From NCBI RefSeq assembly GCF_001514235.1, contig NZ_KQ948930.1:1-64000 (forward strand): DNA of 64,000 bases, read 5' to 3'. This document shows positions 7,570-15,772 of this stretch, piece by piece. Each line of letters opens with the position of its first letter. Within the stretch, counting starts at the first letter, position 1. This DNA comes from Streptomyces caeruleatus (GTDB taxonomy: Bacteria > Actinomycetota > Actinomycetes > Streptomycetales > Streptomycetaceae). The notes beneath the pieces were generated by a model. It saw nothing but the letters and a program-made list of their open reading frames with translations, was not told the origin of the DNA and made no database searches. A program made the position numbers and the translations under genes.

Positions 7570-9827
7570 GTGAGCATCCTCCGGCTTCCCCGCCGACGGC
7601 TCCTGCGCCGCCTGCGCCGGGTGTCCCGGTTCTCGTTCGTCGGCGGCGCCACGGTCCCGGCGAGCTGCTGCTCGTCCGGCCCGGCCTTGCCCTCCTGGCT
7701 GACCCGCTGGTCCTTCGCCGGGTCCTTGGAGACCTTGGGCGAGGTGATGGTGCCGTCCGTGCGGACCTTCGGCAGGCTCTTCGCGGGCGTGGGCAGCAGC
7801 GCGTTCTTCTTGTTGATCGCGCCGTCGTCGGAGACGCCGTACAGCGCGTCGTAGATGTTGCGCACGGCCGGACCCGAGGCACCGGAACCCGTACCACCCT
7901 GGGAGATCGTCATGACGATCGAGTAGTCCTTGGTGTAGGTCGCGAACCACGAGGTCGTCTGCTTGCCGTAGACCTCGGCGGTACCGGTCTTGGCGTGCAT
8001 CGGGATCTTGTCCTGCGGCCAGCCGACCTGCGCGAACCGCCAGGCGGCCGTACCGCGGGTGGCGACACCGGCGAGGGCGTCGTCCATCGCGGCCAGCGTC
8101 TGCTTGCTTATCGGCAGCTTGCCGTGCGACTTGGGCTTGATCTCCTCGACGGTCTTGCCGTCGGCGCTGACGACGGCCTTGCCGACCGTGGGGTCGTAGA
8201 GGGTGCCGCCGTTGGAGATGGCCGCGTAGATGGTGGCCATCTGGATGGGGGTGACGAGGGTGTCGCCCTGTCCGATGGAGTAGTTGACGGAGTCACCCGC
8301 GCGCAGCCGGTTACCTTCGAGGCAGTTCTCGTAGGCGATCTTCTCGGCGTAGCTGCCGTCCTTATCGCCGTACTTGCACCAGGCGTCCTTGTTGGCCTTC
8401 CAGTAGTCCTGCTTCCACTTGCGGTCCGGGACACGCCCGGTGACCTCGTTGGGCAGGTCGATGCCGGTCTCCGCGCCGAGGCCGAACTGGTGGGCCGTCT
8501 TGTAGAACCAGTCGCCCGCGTTCTTCTTCGGCTTGGTGCCGCCGTCCCGCTTCCACTCCTCGTGGGAGAGCCGGTAGAAGACGGTGTCGCAGGACACCTC
8601 CAGGGCGCGGCCGAGGCTGATCGGGCCGTACCCCTTGGACTCGAAGTTCTTGAAGACCTGACCGCCGATGGAGTACGAGCTGGAGCACTGGTAGGGGCCG
8701 TCGAAGGAGTAGCCGGCGTTCACCGCTGCTGCCGTCGGGATGACTTTGAAGATGGAGCCCGGGGCCGACTGGCCCTGGATCGCCCGGTTGAGCAGCGGGT
8801 AGTTGGAGGACTTGCCGGTCAGCGTCTTGTAGTCCTTGGCGGAGATGCCGCCGACCCACGCGTTCGGGTCGTACGTCGGGTTGGACGCCATGGCGACGAT
8901 GCGGCCGGTCTTGGCCTCCATCACGACGACCGCACCCGAGTCGGCCTTGTACGGCTCGTTGGTGTTGCGGTCCCACTCCTTGCGGGCCTGCTTCATGGCG
9001 TCGTTCAGCTCGTACTCGGCGACCCGCTGTACTCGGGCGTCGATGCTGGTGACGAGGTTGGAGCCGGGCTGGGCGGCGTCCGCCTTGGCCTGGCCGATGA
9101 CCCGGCCCAGGTTGTCGACCTCGTAGCGGGTGACGCCGGCCTTGCCGCGCAGCTCCTTGTCGTAATGCCGCTCCAGGCCCGAGCGGCCGACCTGGTCGGA
9201 GCGCAGGTACGGGGAGTCGGTGTCCTGGGCCTGCTGGAGCTCGGCGTCGGTGACCGGGGAGAGATAGCCGAGGACCTGGGCGGTGTTGGACTTGCCGGGG
9301 CTCGGGTAGCGGCGCAGGGCCTGCGGCTCGGCGGTGATGCCGGGGAAGTCCTCGGCGCGCTCCCGGATCTGCAGGGCCTGCTTGGGGGTGGCCTCGTCGG
9401 TGATGGGGATCGGCTGGTACGGCGAGCCGTTCCAGCAGGGCTGGGGGGTCTCGGCGTCACACAGCCGGACCTTCTCCTTGACCTCCTTGGGCGTCATGCC
9501 CAGCACACCGGCCAGCTTGGTGAGGACGGCCTCTCCGTCGTCCTTCATCTTCAGCAGGTCGGTGCGGGAGGCGGAGACCACCAGCCGTGTCTCGTTGTCG
9601 GCGAGCGGCACACCGCGCGCGTCCAGGATCGAGCCGCGCACGGCGGGCTGCACGACCTGCTGGACGTGGTTGCCGGACGCCTCCTTGGCGTAGGCGTCGC
9701 CCTCGCGGATCTGGAGGTACCACAGGCGTCCGCCGAGGGTGCCGAGGAGGGAGAGAACGAGGACTTGGATGACGATGAGCCGGATCTGTACGCGTGGCGT
9801 CCGGCCGGTCTCGGGGATGTTGGTCAC
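7566..9827 (-). CDS. pbp2: penicillin-binding protein 2, class B transpeptidase
   Basis: A 753-aa protein from a GTG start with GGGAGG 8 nt upstream. It has an N-terminal membrane anchor (about 15-35), a dimerisation domain and a transpeptidase domain. Active-site motifs: S358-I-F-K361 (nucleophile Ser358), S412-C-D414 at the SxN position with Asp in place of Asn, and K613-T-G615. It cross-links peptidoglycan made by the partner RodA at the outer membrane face. The C-terminus is a charged Lys/Arg-rich tail (NRDTRRRRRRSRRRG). The gene is coupled to rodA by a 4-nt overlap and separated from mreD by 164 nt. Confidence 0.95.
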   Translation of the reverse strand: MTNIPETGRTPRVQIRLIVIQVLVLSLLGTLGGRLWYLQIREGDAYAKEASGNHVQQVVQPAVRGSILDARGVPLADNETRLVVSASRTDLLKMKDDGEAVLTKLAGVLGMTPKEVKEKVRLCDAETPQPCWNGSPYQPIPITDEATPKQALQIRERAEDFPGITAEPQALRRYPSPGKSNTAQVLGYLSPVTDAELQQAQDTDSPYLRSDQVGRSGLERHYDKELRGKAGVTRYEVDNLGRVIGQAKADAAQPGSNLVTSIDARVQRVAEYELNDAMKQARKEWDRNTNEPYKADSGAVVVMEAKTGRIVAMASNPTYDPNAWVGGISAKDYKTLTGKSSNYPLLNRAIQGQSAPGSIFKVIPTAAAVNAGYSFDGPYQCSSSYSIGGQVFKNFESKGYGPISLGRALEVSCDTVFYRLSHEEWKRDGGTKPKKNAGDWFYKTAHQFGLGAETGIDLPNEVTGRVPDRKWKQDYWKANKDAWCKYGDKDGSYAEKIAYENCLEGNRLRAGDSVNYSIGQGDTLVTPIQMATIYAAISNGGTLYDPTVGKAVVSADGKTVEEIKPKSHGKLPISKQTLAAMDDALAGVATRGTAAWRFAQVGWPQDKIPMHAKTGTAEVYGKQTTSWFATYTKDYSIVMTISQGGTGSGASGPAVRNIYDALYGVSDDGAINKKNALLPTPAKSLPKVRTDGTITSPKVSKDPAKDQRVSQEGKAGPDEQQLAGTVAPPTNENRDTRRRRRRSRRRGSRRMLT

Positions 9828-9851
9828 TGCGGCTGCCTCCCCCTCTCAGTG

Positions 9852-9898
9852 CGAGTACTGGTACGAGTACTGGTGTGTGCGCTGATGCGAGTACCAGT
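9852..9898. repeat. short direct repeats CGAGTACTGGT in the pbp2-mreD gap
   Basis: CGAGTACTGGT occurs at 9852-9862 and 9864-9874 (12-bp period). A variant CGAGTACCAGT lies at 9888-9898. They sit just upstream of pbp2 on its strand. The role is unknown; they could be a local duplication or a binding site. Confidence 0.5.
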
Positions 9899-9991
9899 GC
9901 GGATACGACTGTGTGTGTACGAGTGATGAACGGCCGGCCCGTGCGGTCCGGTTCCTCCTGGACTCACCCTCCCGGGTGAACTCCGCTGCCC

Positions 9992-10675
9992 TCACAGCCG
10001 CTTGACCCCCTTGATGCGCCCGGCCCGGGCCGTTCGTACCCGCGCCGCCTTCACCTTCAGGCCGCCCCTCAGGCCCCCGCGCTGGCCACCGATGCGCAGC
10101 CCGGTCCCGCCGGAGAGCCAGCCGGTGGAGATGTCGGCCTTCTTCGTCTGCGAGTTGCTGTCGGCGAGCGGGTCGTTCTCCGCGCGCCGGGCCAGCGCCA
10201 TGATCCCCGGCACCACGAACGGGGCGAGCAGCAGGTCGTACAGCGCGGCGGTGAACAGCAGGCTGCCGAGGCCGACATGGCGGGCGGCGGTGTCCCCGAC
10301 GAGGGCGCCGACCCCGGCGTACAGCAGGGTCGTGCCGATCGCGGCGACGACCACGACCACCATCGGCCCGGTGGCCGACTTGAGCCGCCCGTTGTCGGGC
10401 TTGATCAGCCCGGCGAGGTAGCCGATGACGCACAGCACCAGCGCGTAGCGGCCGGCGGCGTGGTCGGCGGGCGGGGCGAGGTCGGCGAGCAGACCGGCGC
10501 CGAAGCCGACGAGGGCGCCGCCGACATGGCCGTAGACCATGGCGAGGCCCAGGACGGTGAGGAGCAGCAGGTCGGGGACGGCGCCCGGGAGATGGAGGCG
10601 GGCCAGGACGCTCACCTGGATCACCAGGGCGACGACGATCAGTGCGGAGGAGAGCAGGATTCGGTTGACGCGCAT
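9992..10675 (-). CDS. mreD: rod shape-determining protein MreD
   Basis: A 227-aa membrane protein with five to six hydrophobic segments in the first 165 residues (SSALIVVALVIQVSVLARL; DLLLLTVLGLAMVYG). A basic cytoplasmic tail follows, rich in Gly, Lys and Arg (GLRIGGQRGGLRGGLKVKAA), longer than in E. coli MreD. It connects MreC and the elongation or spore-wall machinery in the membrane. The ATG is preceded by AGGAG that overlaps the mreC stop region, with 13 nt between the genes. That spacing supports cotranscription with mreC. Confidence 0.92.
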   Translation of the reverse strand: MRVNRILLSSALIVVALVIQVSVLARLHLPGAVPDLLLLTVLGLAMVYGHVGGALVGFGAGLLADLAPPADHAAGRYALVLCVIGYLAGLIKPDNGRLKSATGPMVVVVVAAIGTTLLYAGVGALVGDTAARHVGLGSLLFTAALYDLLLAPFVVPGIMALARRAENDPLADSNSQTKKADISTGWLSGGTGLRIGGQRGGLRGGLKVKAARVRTARAGRIKGVKRL

Positions 10676-10688
10676 GGGGCTTCAGCTC

Positions 10689-11762
10689 CTACTGCTCTTG
10701 CTCGTACTGGTTCTGACCGTCGCCCGGCGGCTGATACTGCCCGTCGGCCTGCGGCTGGTTCTGACCATCCGCCTGGGGCTGGTTCTGACCGTCCGCCTGC
10801 GGCTGGTTCTGGCCGTCCGCCTGGGGCTGGTCCTGGCCGTCGACCGTGCCGTCGGCGCCCGGCGTGACGGTGACCGTGACGGTCGGCGTGGGGGTCGGCT
10901 TCGGCTTGTCAGGGAGGACCGTGTCGCGCGGGTCCTTGGTGGGGGCCTGGACGACCACGCCGACGATGTCGAGCTTGGAGAACGCGGCGTACGGCGTGAC
11001 GTACAGGGTGCGGGTCAGGCCGCCGCCTGACGGGTCGACGCGGGAGACCACCCCGACGGGGACGCCGGGCACGAAGGGCTTGTCGGCCTGGGAGCCGAAG
11101 GTGACGAGCCGGTCGCCCTTCTTCACCTCGGCCTTGCCGTTGAGGAGTTCGACGCGCAGCGGGCGGTCGCCCTGGCCGGAGGCGAAGCCGAGCTCGTCGC
11201 TGGCCTCCATGCGGGTGCCGACGGTGAAGTCGGGGTCGCTGGCGAGGAGCACGGTCGCGGTGTTCGGGCCGACCGTGGTGACCCGACCGACCAACCCGTC
11301 CCCGTTCAGGACGGTCATGTCGCGCCGGATGCCGTCGTTCTCGCCGACGTCGATGGTGATCGTCCAGGAGAAGCCCTGGGCCGCTCCTATGGCGATGACC
11401 TCGGCGCCCTTGATGCCGTACTGGCCCGCGCCCGCGACCTTCAGCATCTTGTCGAGCTGCTTGAGCCGGCTGCGGTTGCGGTCGTCGCTGCCGAGCTTCG
11501 CCTTGAGAGCGGCGTTCTCCTGCTCCAGCGCGGCGAGCCGGTCGTGGCGCTCGCCGGAGTCACGGATCGCGGCGACCGCGTTGCCGACCGGGTCGACCGC
11601 CGACGACACACCGTTCTCGATCGGGCCGAAGACCGTGGCCGCGGCGGACCGCGCGCCGTCGACCGGGGAATCCTCACCGCCGCGGATGTCCACCGTGATC
11701 AGCGCGAACGCGATGGCGATCAGCAGCACCAGGAGCAGCCGGCTCTCTCGTGTGTCCCTCAC
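10689..11762 (-). CDS. mreC: rod shape-determining protein MreC with repeat-rich tail
   Basis: A 357-aa protein from a GTG start. It has one N-terminal transmembrane segment (LLLVLLIAIAFALITVDI), a coiled coil (ERHDRLAALEQENAALKAKL) and the beta-rich MreC core (about 120-275). MreC scaffolds PBP2 and RodA outside the membrane. The last 60 or so residues are low-complexity: a Pro-Thr stretch (PTPTPTVTVTVTPG), then four or more copies of DGQNQPQA encoded by a 24-bp tandem repeat. This tail is not part of the conserved fold and may vary between strains. The gene lies 199 nt downstream of mreB, with a hairpin between, so its transcription is probably partly independent. Confidence 0.93.
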   Translation of the reverse strand: MRDTRESRLLLVLLIAIAFALITVDIRGGEDSPVDGARSAAATVFGPIENGVSSAVDPVGNAVAAIRDSGERHDRLAALEQENAALKAKLGSDDRNRSRLKQLDKMLKVAGAGQYGIKGAEVIAIGAAQGFSWTITIDVGENDGIRRDMTVLNGDGLVGRVTTVGPNTATVLLASDPDFTVGTRMEASDELGFASGQGDRPLRVELLNGKAEVKKGDRLVTFGSQADKPFVPGVPVGVVSRVDPSGGGLTRTLYVTPYAAFSKLDIVGVVVQAPTKDPRDTVLPDKPKPTPTPTVTVTVTPGADGTVDGQDQPQADGQNQPQADGQNQPQADGQNQPQADGQYQPPGDGQNQYEQEQ

Positions 11763-11911
11763 GTGCGACGGCCGTGCCCTTCCTCATAGGAGTTCGGGAA
11801 ACCCCGGGAAAACCCGGGGGGTTCATATACGGAATTTGTGTGCGGAGCTTGTATGCGAGCTTGAATGACGCGCTTGGCGGCTCTTGGAAGCTTATGCCTC
11901 TATATCAACGA

Positions 11912-11947
11912 TCCGCCGTACGAGAGGAGATCATCCCGTACGGCGGA
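11912..11947 (-). terminator. hairpin between mreB and mreC
   Basis: Arms 11912-11922 and 11937-11947 form an 11-bp stem (core CCGCCGTACG). It lies 15 nt after the mreB stop on the minus strand. It is likely a partial terminator that lowers mreCD expression relative to mreB. Confidence 0.7.
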
Positions 11948-11961
11948 ATCGAAGAGTTACG

Positions 11962-12993
11962 TCATCTGCGCGGCTGGGCGTCCAGCACCTGCTGCAACGC
12001 CTCGAACTCCTCGACGCACTTGCCGGAGCCGAGCGCCACGCTGTCCAGCGGGTCCTCGGCGATGTGGATCGGCATGCCGGTCTCACGACGCAGCCGCTCG
12101 TCGAGGCCGCGCAGCAGGGCGCCGCCGCCGGTCAGAACGATTCCTCGGTCCATGATGTCGCCGGACAGCTCCGGCGGGCACTTGTCGAGGGTCGTCTTCA
12201 CCGCGTCCACGATCGAGTTGACCGGCTCCTCGATGGCCTTGCGCACTTCGGCCGCGGAGATGACGACGGTCTTGGGCAGCCCGGAGACGAGGTCCCGGCC
12301 GCGGATTTCGGTGTGTTCGTCAGCGTCGAGGTCGTACGCGGAACCGACCGTGATCTTGATCTGCTCGGCCGTCCGCTCACCCAGCAGAAGGGAGTACTCC
12401 TTCTTGATGTGCTGGATGATCGCGTTGTCCAGTTCGTCGCCCGCGACGCGGATGGACTGGGCGGTGACGATGCCGCCGAGGGAGATGACCGCGACCTCCG
12501 TGGTGCCGCCGCCGATGTCGACCACCATGTTGCCCGTGGCCTCGTGGACCGGCAGGCCGGAGCCGATGGCCGCGGCCATGGGCTCCTCGATGATGTGCAC
12601 CTGGCGGGCGCCGGCCTGGGACGACGCCTCGATGACGGCGCGGCGCTCGACGCCGGTGATGCCCGAGGGCACACAGACGACGACCCGCGGACGAGCCAGA
12701 TACCGCCGCTTGTGGATCTTCAGAATGAAGTAGCGGAGCATCCGCTCGGTGATCTCGAAGTCGGCGATGACGCCGTCCTTCAGCGGACGTACGGCAACGA
12801 TGTTGCCGGGCGTGCGCCCGATCATCTTCTTCGCTTCGGCGCCGACCGCGAGGATGCCACCGGTGTTGGTGTTGATCGCGACGACGGACGGCTCATTGAG
12901 TACGATCCCGCGACCCCTGACGTACACCAGCGTGTTGGCGGTCCCGAGGTCGACAGCCATGTCACGGCCGATGAACGACATTGAGTTCCCCAT
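11962..12993 (-). CDS. mreB: rod shape-determining protein MreB, actin-like
   Basis: A 343-aa bacterial actin with phosphate-1 motif AVDLGTANTLVYV, phosphate-2 region VVDIGGGTTEVAVIS and adenosine motif IVLTGGGALLRGLDERL. In Streptomyces, MreB is chiefly needed for spore-wall integrity rather than tip growth. ATG 12991-12993 is used; a second start four codons in (MSFIGRDMAVDLG) is possible. It is the first gene of the mreBCD-pbp2-rodA series. Upstream on the minus strand a TACGAT box (13074-13079) could be a -10 element, but the -35 is weak. Confidence 0.97.
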   Translation of the reverse strand: MGNSMSFIGRDMAVDLGTANTLVYVRGRGIVLNEPSVVAINTNTGGILAVGAEAKKMIGRTPGNIVAVRPLKDGVIADFEITERMLRYFILKIHKRRYLARPRVVVCVPSGITGVERRAVIEASSQAGARQVHIIEEPMAAAIGSGLPVHEATGNMVVDIGGGTTEVAVISLGGIVTAQSIRVAGDELDNAIIQHIKKEYSLLLGERTAEQIKITVGSAYDLDADEHTEIRGRDLVSGLPKTVVISAAEVRKAIEEPVNSIVDAVKTTLDKCPPELSGDIMDRGIVLTGGGALLRGLDERLRRETGMPIHIAEDPLDSVALGSGKCVEEFEALQQVLDAQPRR

Positions 12994-13250
12994 CAGGATT
13001 CGTCTGGCCTTCCCTGGGAGCTTTTGATGGCTTTTCAGGTCGGCGAAGTGGGTGCTGTGACGTGAAGGCTTCTATCGTAGACGCGCTTTCGCGAACACTG
13101 CGGGAGGGTCTTCGCCATTGTCAGCAGATGGCGAGCCGCCCCGCTTGTGGAGACGGGCCATCGGGGGCACTCGTTCCCTCGATCGCCGCGCATATGCCGC
13201 CGGGCCGCCGGGTTTCTTCGGCCGCCCCAGGTCGGGCCGGTTGAGAGGAG

Positions 13251-13664
13251 TCAGGCGCGGCCCGGGAAGAAGATCTTCACCTCGCGCTCGGCGGACTCCT
13301 CGGAGTCGGAGGCGTGGATGAGGTTCTCCCGGACGATCACACCGAAGTCACCGCGGATGGAGCCCGGCGCCGCGGCGATCGGGTCGGTCGGACCGGCGAG
13401 GGCGCGCAGCCCCTCGATGACCCGCTCGCCCTCGACGATCAGGGCGACGACCGGGCCAGAGGCCATGAACTCCACCAGCGGCTCGTAGAACGGCTTGCCC
13501 TTGTGCTCGCCGTAGTGCTGCTCCAGCGTGTCCTGGTCCAGGGTGCGCAGCTCCAGCGCGGTGATCTGCCAGCCGGCCTTGCGCTCGATACGGCTGATGA
13601 TCTCGCCGGTCAGACCGCGACGGACGGCGTCGGGCTTGAGCAGGACGAGGGTGCGCTGGGTCAC
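13251..13664 (-). CDS. ndk: nucleoside diphosphate kinase
   Basis: A 137-aa cytoplasmic enzyme that transfers the gamma phosphate between nucleoside triphosphates and diphosphates through a phosphohistidine. The family block NLIHASDSEESAEREVKIFF carries the active-site His. The N-terminal TLVLLKPDAVRRGL is also typical. Length is normal. The GTG start has AAGGAG upstream. The gene lies between the DUF4233 gene and mreB, as in other Streptomyces. Confidence 0.97.
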   Translation of the reverse strand: MTQRTLVLLKPDAVRRGLTGEIISRIERKAGWQITALELRTLDQDTLEQHYGEHKGKPFYEPLVEFMASGPVVALIVEGERVIEGLRALAGPTDPIAAAPGSIRGDFGVIVRENLIHASDSEESAEREVKIFFPGRA

Positions 13665-13734
13665 GGGAGGGCTCCTTCTTACTTACAGCCGGTGGTGCGG
13701 TGGGATGAGGTTACAGGGCGTGTCCGGGCCCTTG

Positions 13735-14091
13735 TTACGCAGCGTCAGGTGTAGAGGAGTCGCTCTGCGCGGCGAATCTCGCCTTCGCCTCGTCGACCTT
13801 CCTCCCGTAGTGCACCGAGGCCCACCACAGCGCCGCGAAGATCACGCCCAGGATGAACATCGTCGACACGATGAAGCCGGAGGCGATGAGCGCGATCTGC
13901 AGCGCCCAGCCGAGTGCGACCCCGCCGGGCCGGGTCACCACGCCGCACAGCAGCACGCACAGGAACATCGCGATGCCGCTGACCGTCCACACCGTCGACA
14001 TGGACAGGTCGGGATCCTTCATGGCGACCAGACCGGCGAAGCCGATGACGAAGAACTCGCCGATCAGCGTCGAGGAACAGAGCGTACGCAT
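13735..14091 (-). CDS. DUF4233 membrane protein
   Basis: A 118-aa protein with four hydrophobic segments (STLIGEFFVIGFAGLVAM; VWTVSGIAMFLCVLLCGVV; LGWALQIALIASGFIVSTMF; ILGVIFAALWWASVHYG) and a charged C-terminus. It fits the actinobacterial DUF4233 family, which is found almost always between folC and ndk. The function is unknown. The start lies 8 nt after the folC stop, so it is probably in one operon with folC. Confidence 0.85.
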   Translation of the reverse strand: MRTLCSSTLIGEFFVIGFAGLVAMKDPDLSMSTVWTVSGIAMFLCVLLCGVVTRPGGVALGWALQIALIASGFIVSTMFILGVIFAALWWASVHYGRKVDEAKARFAAQSDSSTPDAA

Positions 14092-14099
14092 CTTCGGAC

Positions 14100-15602
14100 T
14101 CAGCCCTTCCCCAGCAGCAGCCGGGCCTCGCCGACCGTGATGACGGACCCGGTGACCAGCACACCGCCGCCCGCGAACTCGCCCTCCTCCTCGGCCAGCG
14201 TGATCGCGGCCTCCAGCGCGTCCGGCAGCCGCGGCTCGACCTGCACGCGATCGTCACCGAAAATCTCGACGGCGATGGCGGCCAGTTCGTCGGCGTCCAT
14301 GGCCCGGTGCGAGGAGTTCTGCGTGACGACGACCTCGGCGAAGATCGGCTCGAAGGCCTCCAGCAGCCCCCGCACGTTCTTGTCGCCGCTCGCGCCGACG
14401 ACCCCGATGAGCCGGCTGAAGTCGAAGGCCTCCCCGATCGCCTCGGCGGTGACCCGCGCACCGGCCGGGTTGTGGGCCGCGTCCAGCACGACGGTCGGCG
14501 AACGCCGTACGACCTCCATCCGCCCCGGCGAGGCGACGGCGGCGAACGCCTTGCGGACGGTGTCGATGTCCAGCGACTCGGCCCGCGCGGAGCCGACGCC
14601 GAAGAACGCCTCCACGGCGGCGAGTGCGACGGCGGCGTTGTGCGCCTGGTGCGCGCCGTGCAGCGGCAGATACACCTCGGGGTACTCGCCGCCCAGTCCG
14701 CGCAGCGTCGCCAGCTGCCCGCCGACGGCGACCTGCCGTGCCACGACCCCGAACTCCAGGCCCTCACGGGCCACGGTCGCGTCGACCTCCACGGCCTTCT
14801 TCAGCAGCACCTGCGCGGCGTCCACCGGCTGCTGGGCCATGATCACGGTGGCGTCCTGCTTGATGATCCCGGCCTTCTCGGAGGCGATCTCGCCGGGCGT
14901 ACCGCCGAGCCGGTCGGTGTGGTCGAGGTCTATGGGGGTCACGACGGCGACATCACCGTCGATGACGTTGGTGGCGTCCCACGAGCCGCCCATCCCCACT
15001 TCCACGACGGCGACATCGACGGGCGCGTCGGCGAAGGCTGCGTACGCCATGCCCGTCAGCACCTCGAAGAAGGACAGCCGGTACTCCTGCTGTCCGTCGA
15101 CCATCTCGACGTACGGCTTGATGTCCTGGTACGTCTCGATGAAGCGCTCGGCGGAGATCGCGGCGCCGTCGAGACTGATCCGCTCGGTGATCGACTGGAC
15201 GTGCGGCGAGGTGTAGCGACCGGTGCGGAGCTCGAAGGCGCCGAGGAGAGCCTCGATCATGCGGGCGGTCGACGTCTTGCCGTTGGTGCCGGTGATGTGG
15301 ATCGAGGGGTACGAGCGCTGCGGCTCGCCCAGGACGTCCATGAGCGCGGCGATACGGCTGACGGAGGGCTCCAGCTTCGTCTCGCCCCAGCGCGTCGCCA
15401 GCTCCGCCTCGACCTCGCGCAGGGCCTTGTCGACCTCGGGGTCCTCGGGGCGCGCGGGCACGTCGGCCTGCGGCGGGCCGCCCTGGGTGCGCAGGGTTCG
15501 GCTGCCGGCCTCGATGACCGCCAGATCGGGGTCGCGGTCGGTCTCTTCCGCGATGATCTCGTCGAAGGGGTCGAGGGGGTCGGGCTCGTTCTGGTCGCTC
15601 AC
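14100..15602 (-). CDS. folC: folylpolyglutamate/dihydrofolate synthase
   Basis: A 500-aa Mur-ligase-family enzyme that adds glutamate to folates. The ATP-binding loop is ITGTNGKTSTARM and the glutamate-ligase blocks include YTSPHVQSITERI and VVLDAAHNPAGARVTAEAIG. The N-terminal 55 residues are acidic and Pro-rich, longer than in E. coli FolC. GTG start at 15600-15602, with a weak ribosome-binding site. It is followed closely by the DUF4233 gene. A terminator separates it from valS upstream. Confidence 0.95.
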   Translation of the reverse strand: MSDQNEPDPLDPFDEIIAEETDRDPDLAVIEAGSRTLRTQGGPPQADVPARPEDPEVDKALREVEAELATRWGETKLEPSVSRIAALMDVLGEPQRSYPSIHITGTNGKTSTARMIEALLGAFELRTGRYTSPHVQSITERISLDGAAISAERFIETYQDIKPYVEMVDGQQEYRLSFFEVLTGMAYAAFADAPVDVAVVEVGMGGSWDATNVIDGDVAVVTPIDLDHTDRLGGTPGEIASEKAGIIKQDATVIMAQQPVDAAQVLLKKAVEVDATVAREGLEFGVVARQVAVGGQLATLRGLGGEYPEVYLPLHGAHQAHNAAVALAAVEAFFGVGSARAESLDIDTVRKAFAAVASPGRMEVVRRSPTVVLDAAHNPAGARVTAEAIGEAFDFSRLIGVVGASGDKNVRGLLEAFEPIFAEVVVTQNSSHRAMDADELAAIAVEIFGDDRVQVEPRLPDALEAAITLAEEEGEFAGGGVLVTGSVITVGEARLLLGKG

Positions 15603-15684
15603 GGGGTCAGTCTACGGACGGGGACTGACAGTGCGCCCAGGGAGTGGGGTGGTGGGGGCTGATGGGCGGCTGACGGTCGGGGGG

Positions 15685-15718
15685 GGCTGGTCGCGCAGTT
15701 CCCCGCGCCCCTGAGTGG
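15685..15718. repeat. dispersed 28-bp element, copy 1
   Basis: The stretch from GGCTGGTCGCGCAGTTCCCC through CGCGCCCCT is identical over 28 nt to the reverse complement of 51975-52002. It lies in the folC-valS gap, beside the valS terminator. This is a sequence type often seen between Streptomyces genes. Confidence 0.85.
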
Positions 15719-15721
15719 GCA

Positions 15722-15755
15722 AAGGCCCCCTGTGCTACATCGCACAGGGGGCCTT
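15722..15755 (-). terminator. terminator of valS
   Basis: Perfect 14-bp stem, arms 15722-15735 and 15742-15755 (AAGGCCCCCTGTGC and its complement) around a 6-nt loop. It starts 18 nt after the valS stop. Confidence 0.85.
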
Positions 15756-15772
15756 CAGTCGCGTAAAACGAC

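Noticed and set aside
9852..9925. GAGTACTGGT repeats as a strong operator
   Set aside because: Irregular spacing and orientation; could be only a local duplication, so kept as a low-confidence repeat.
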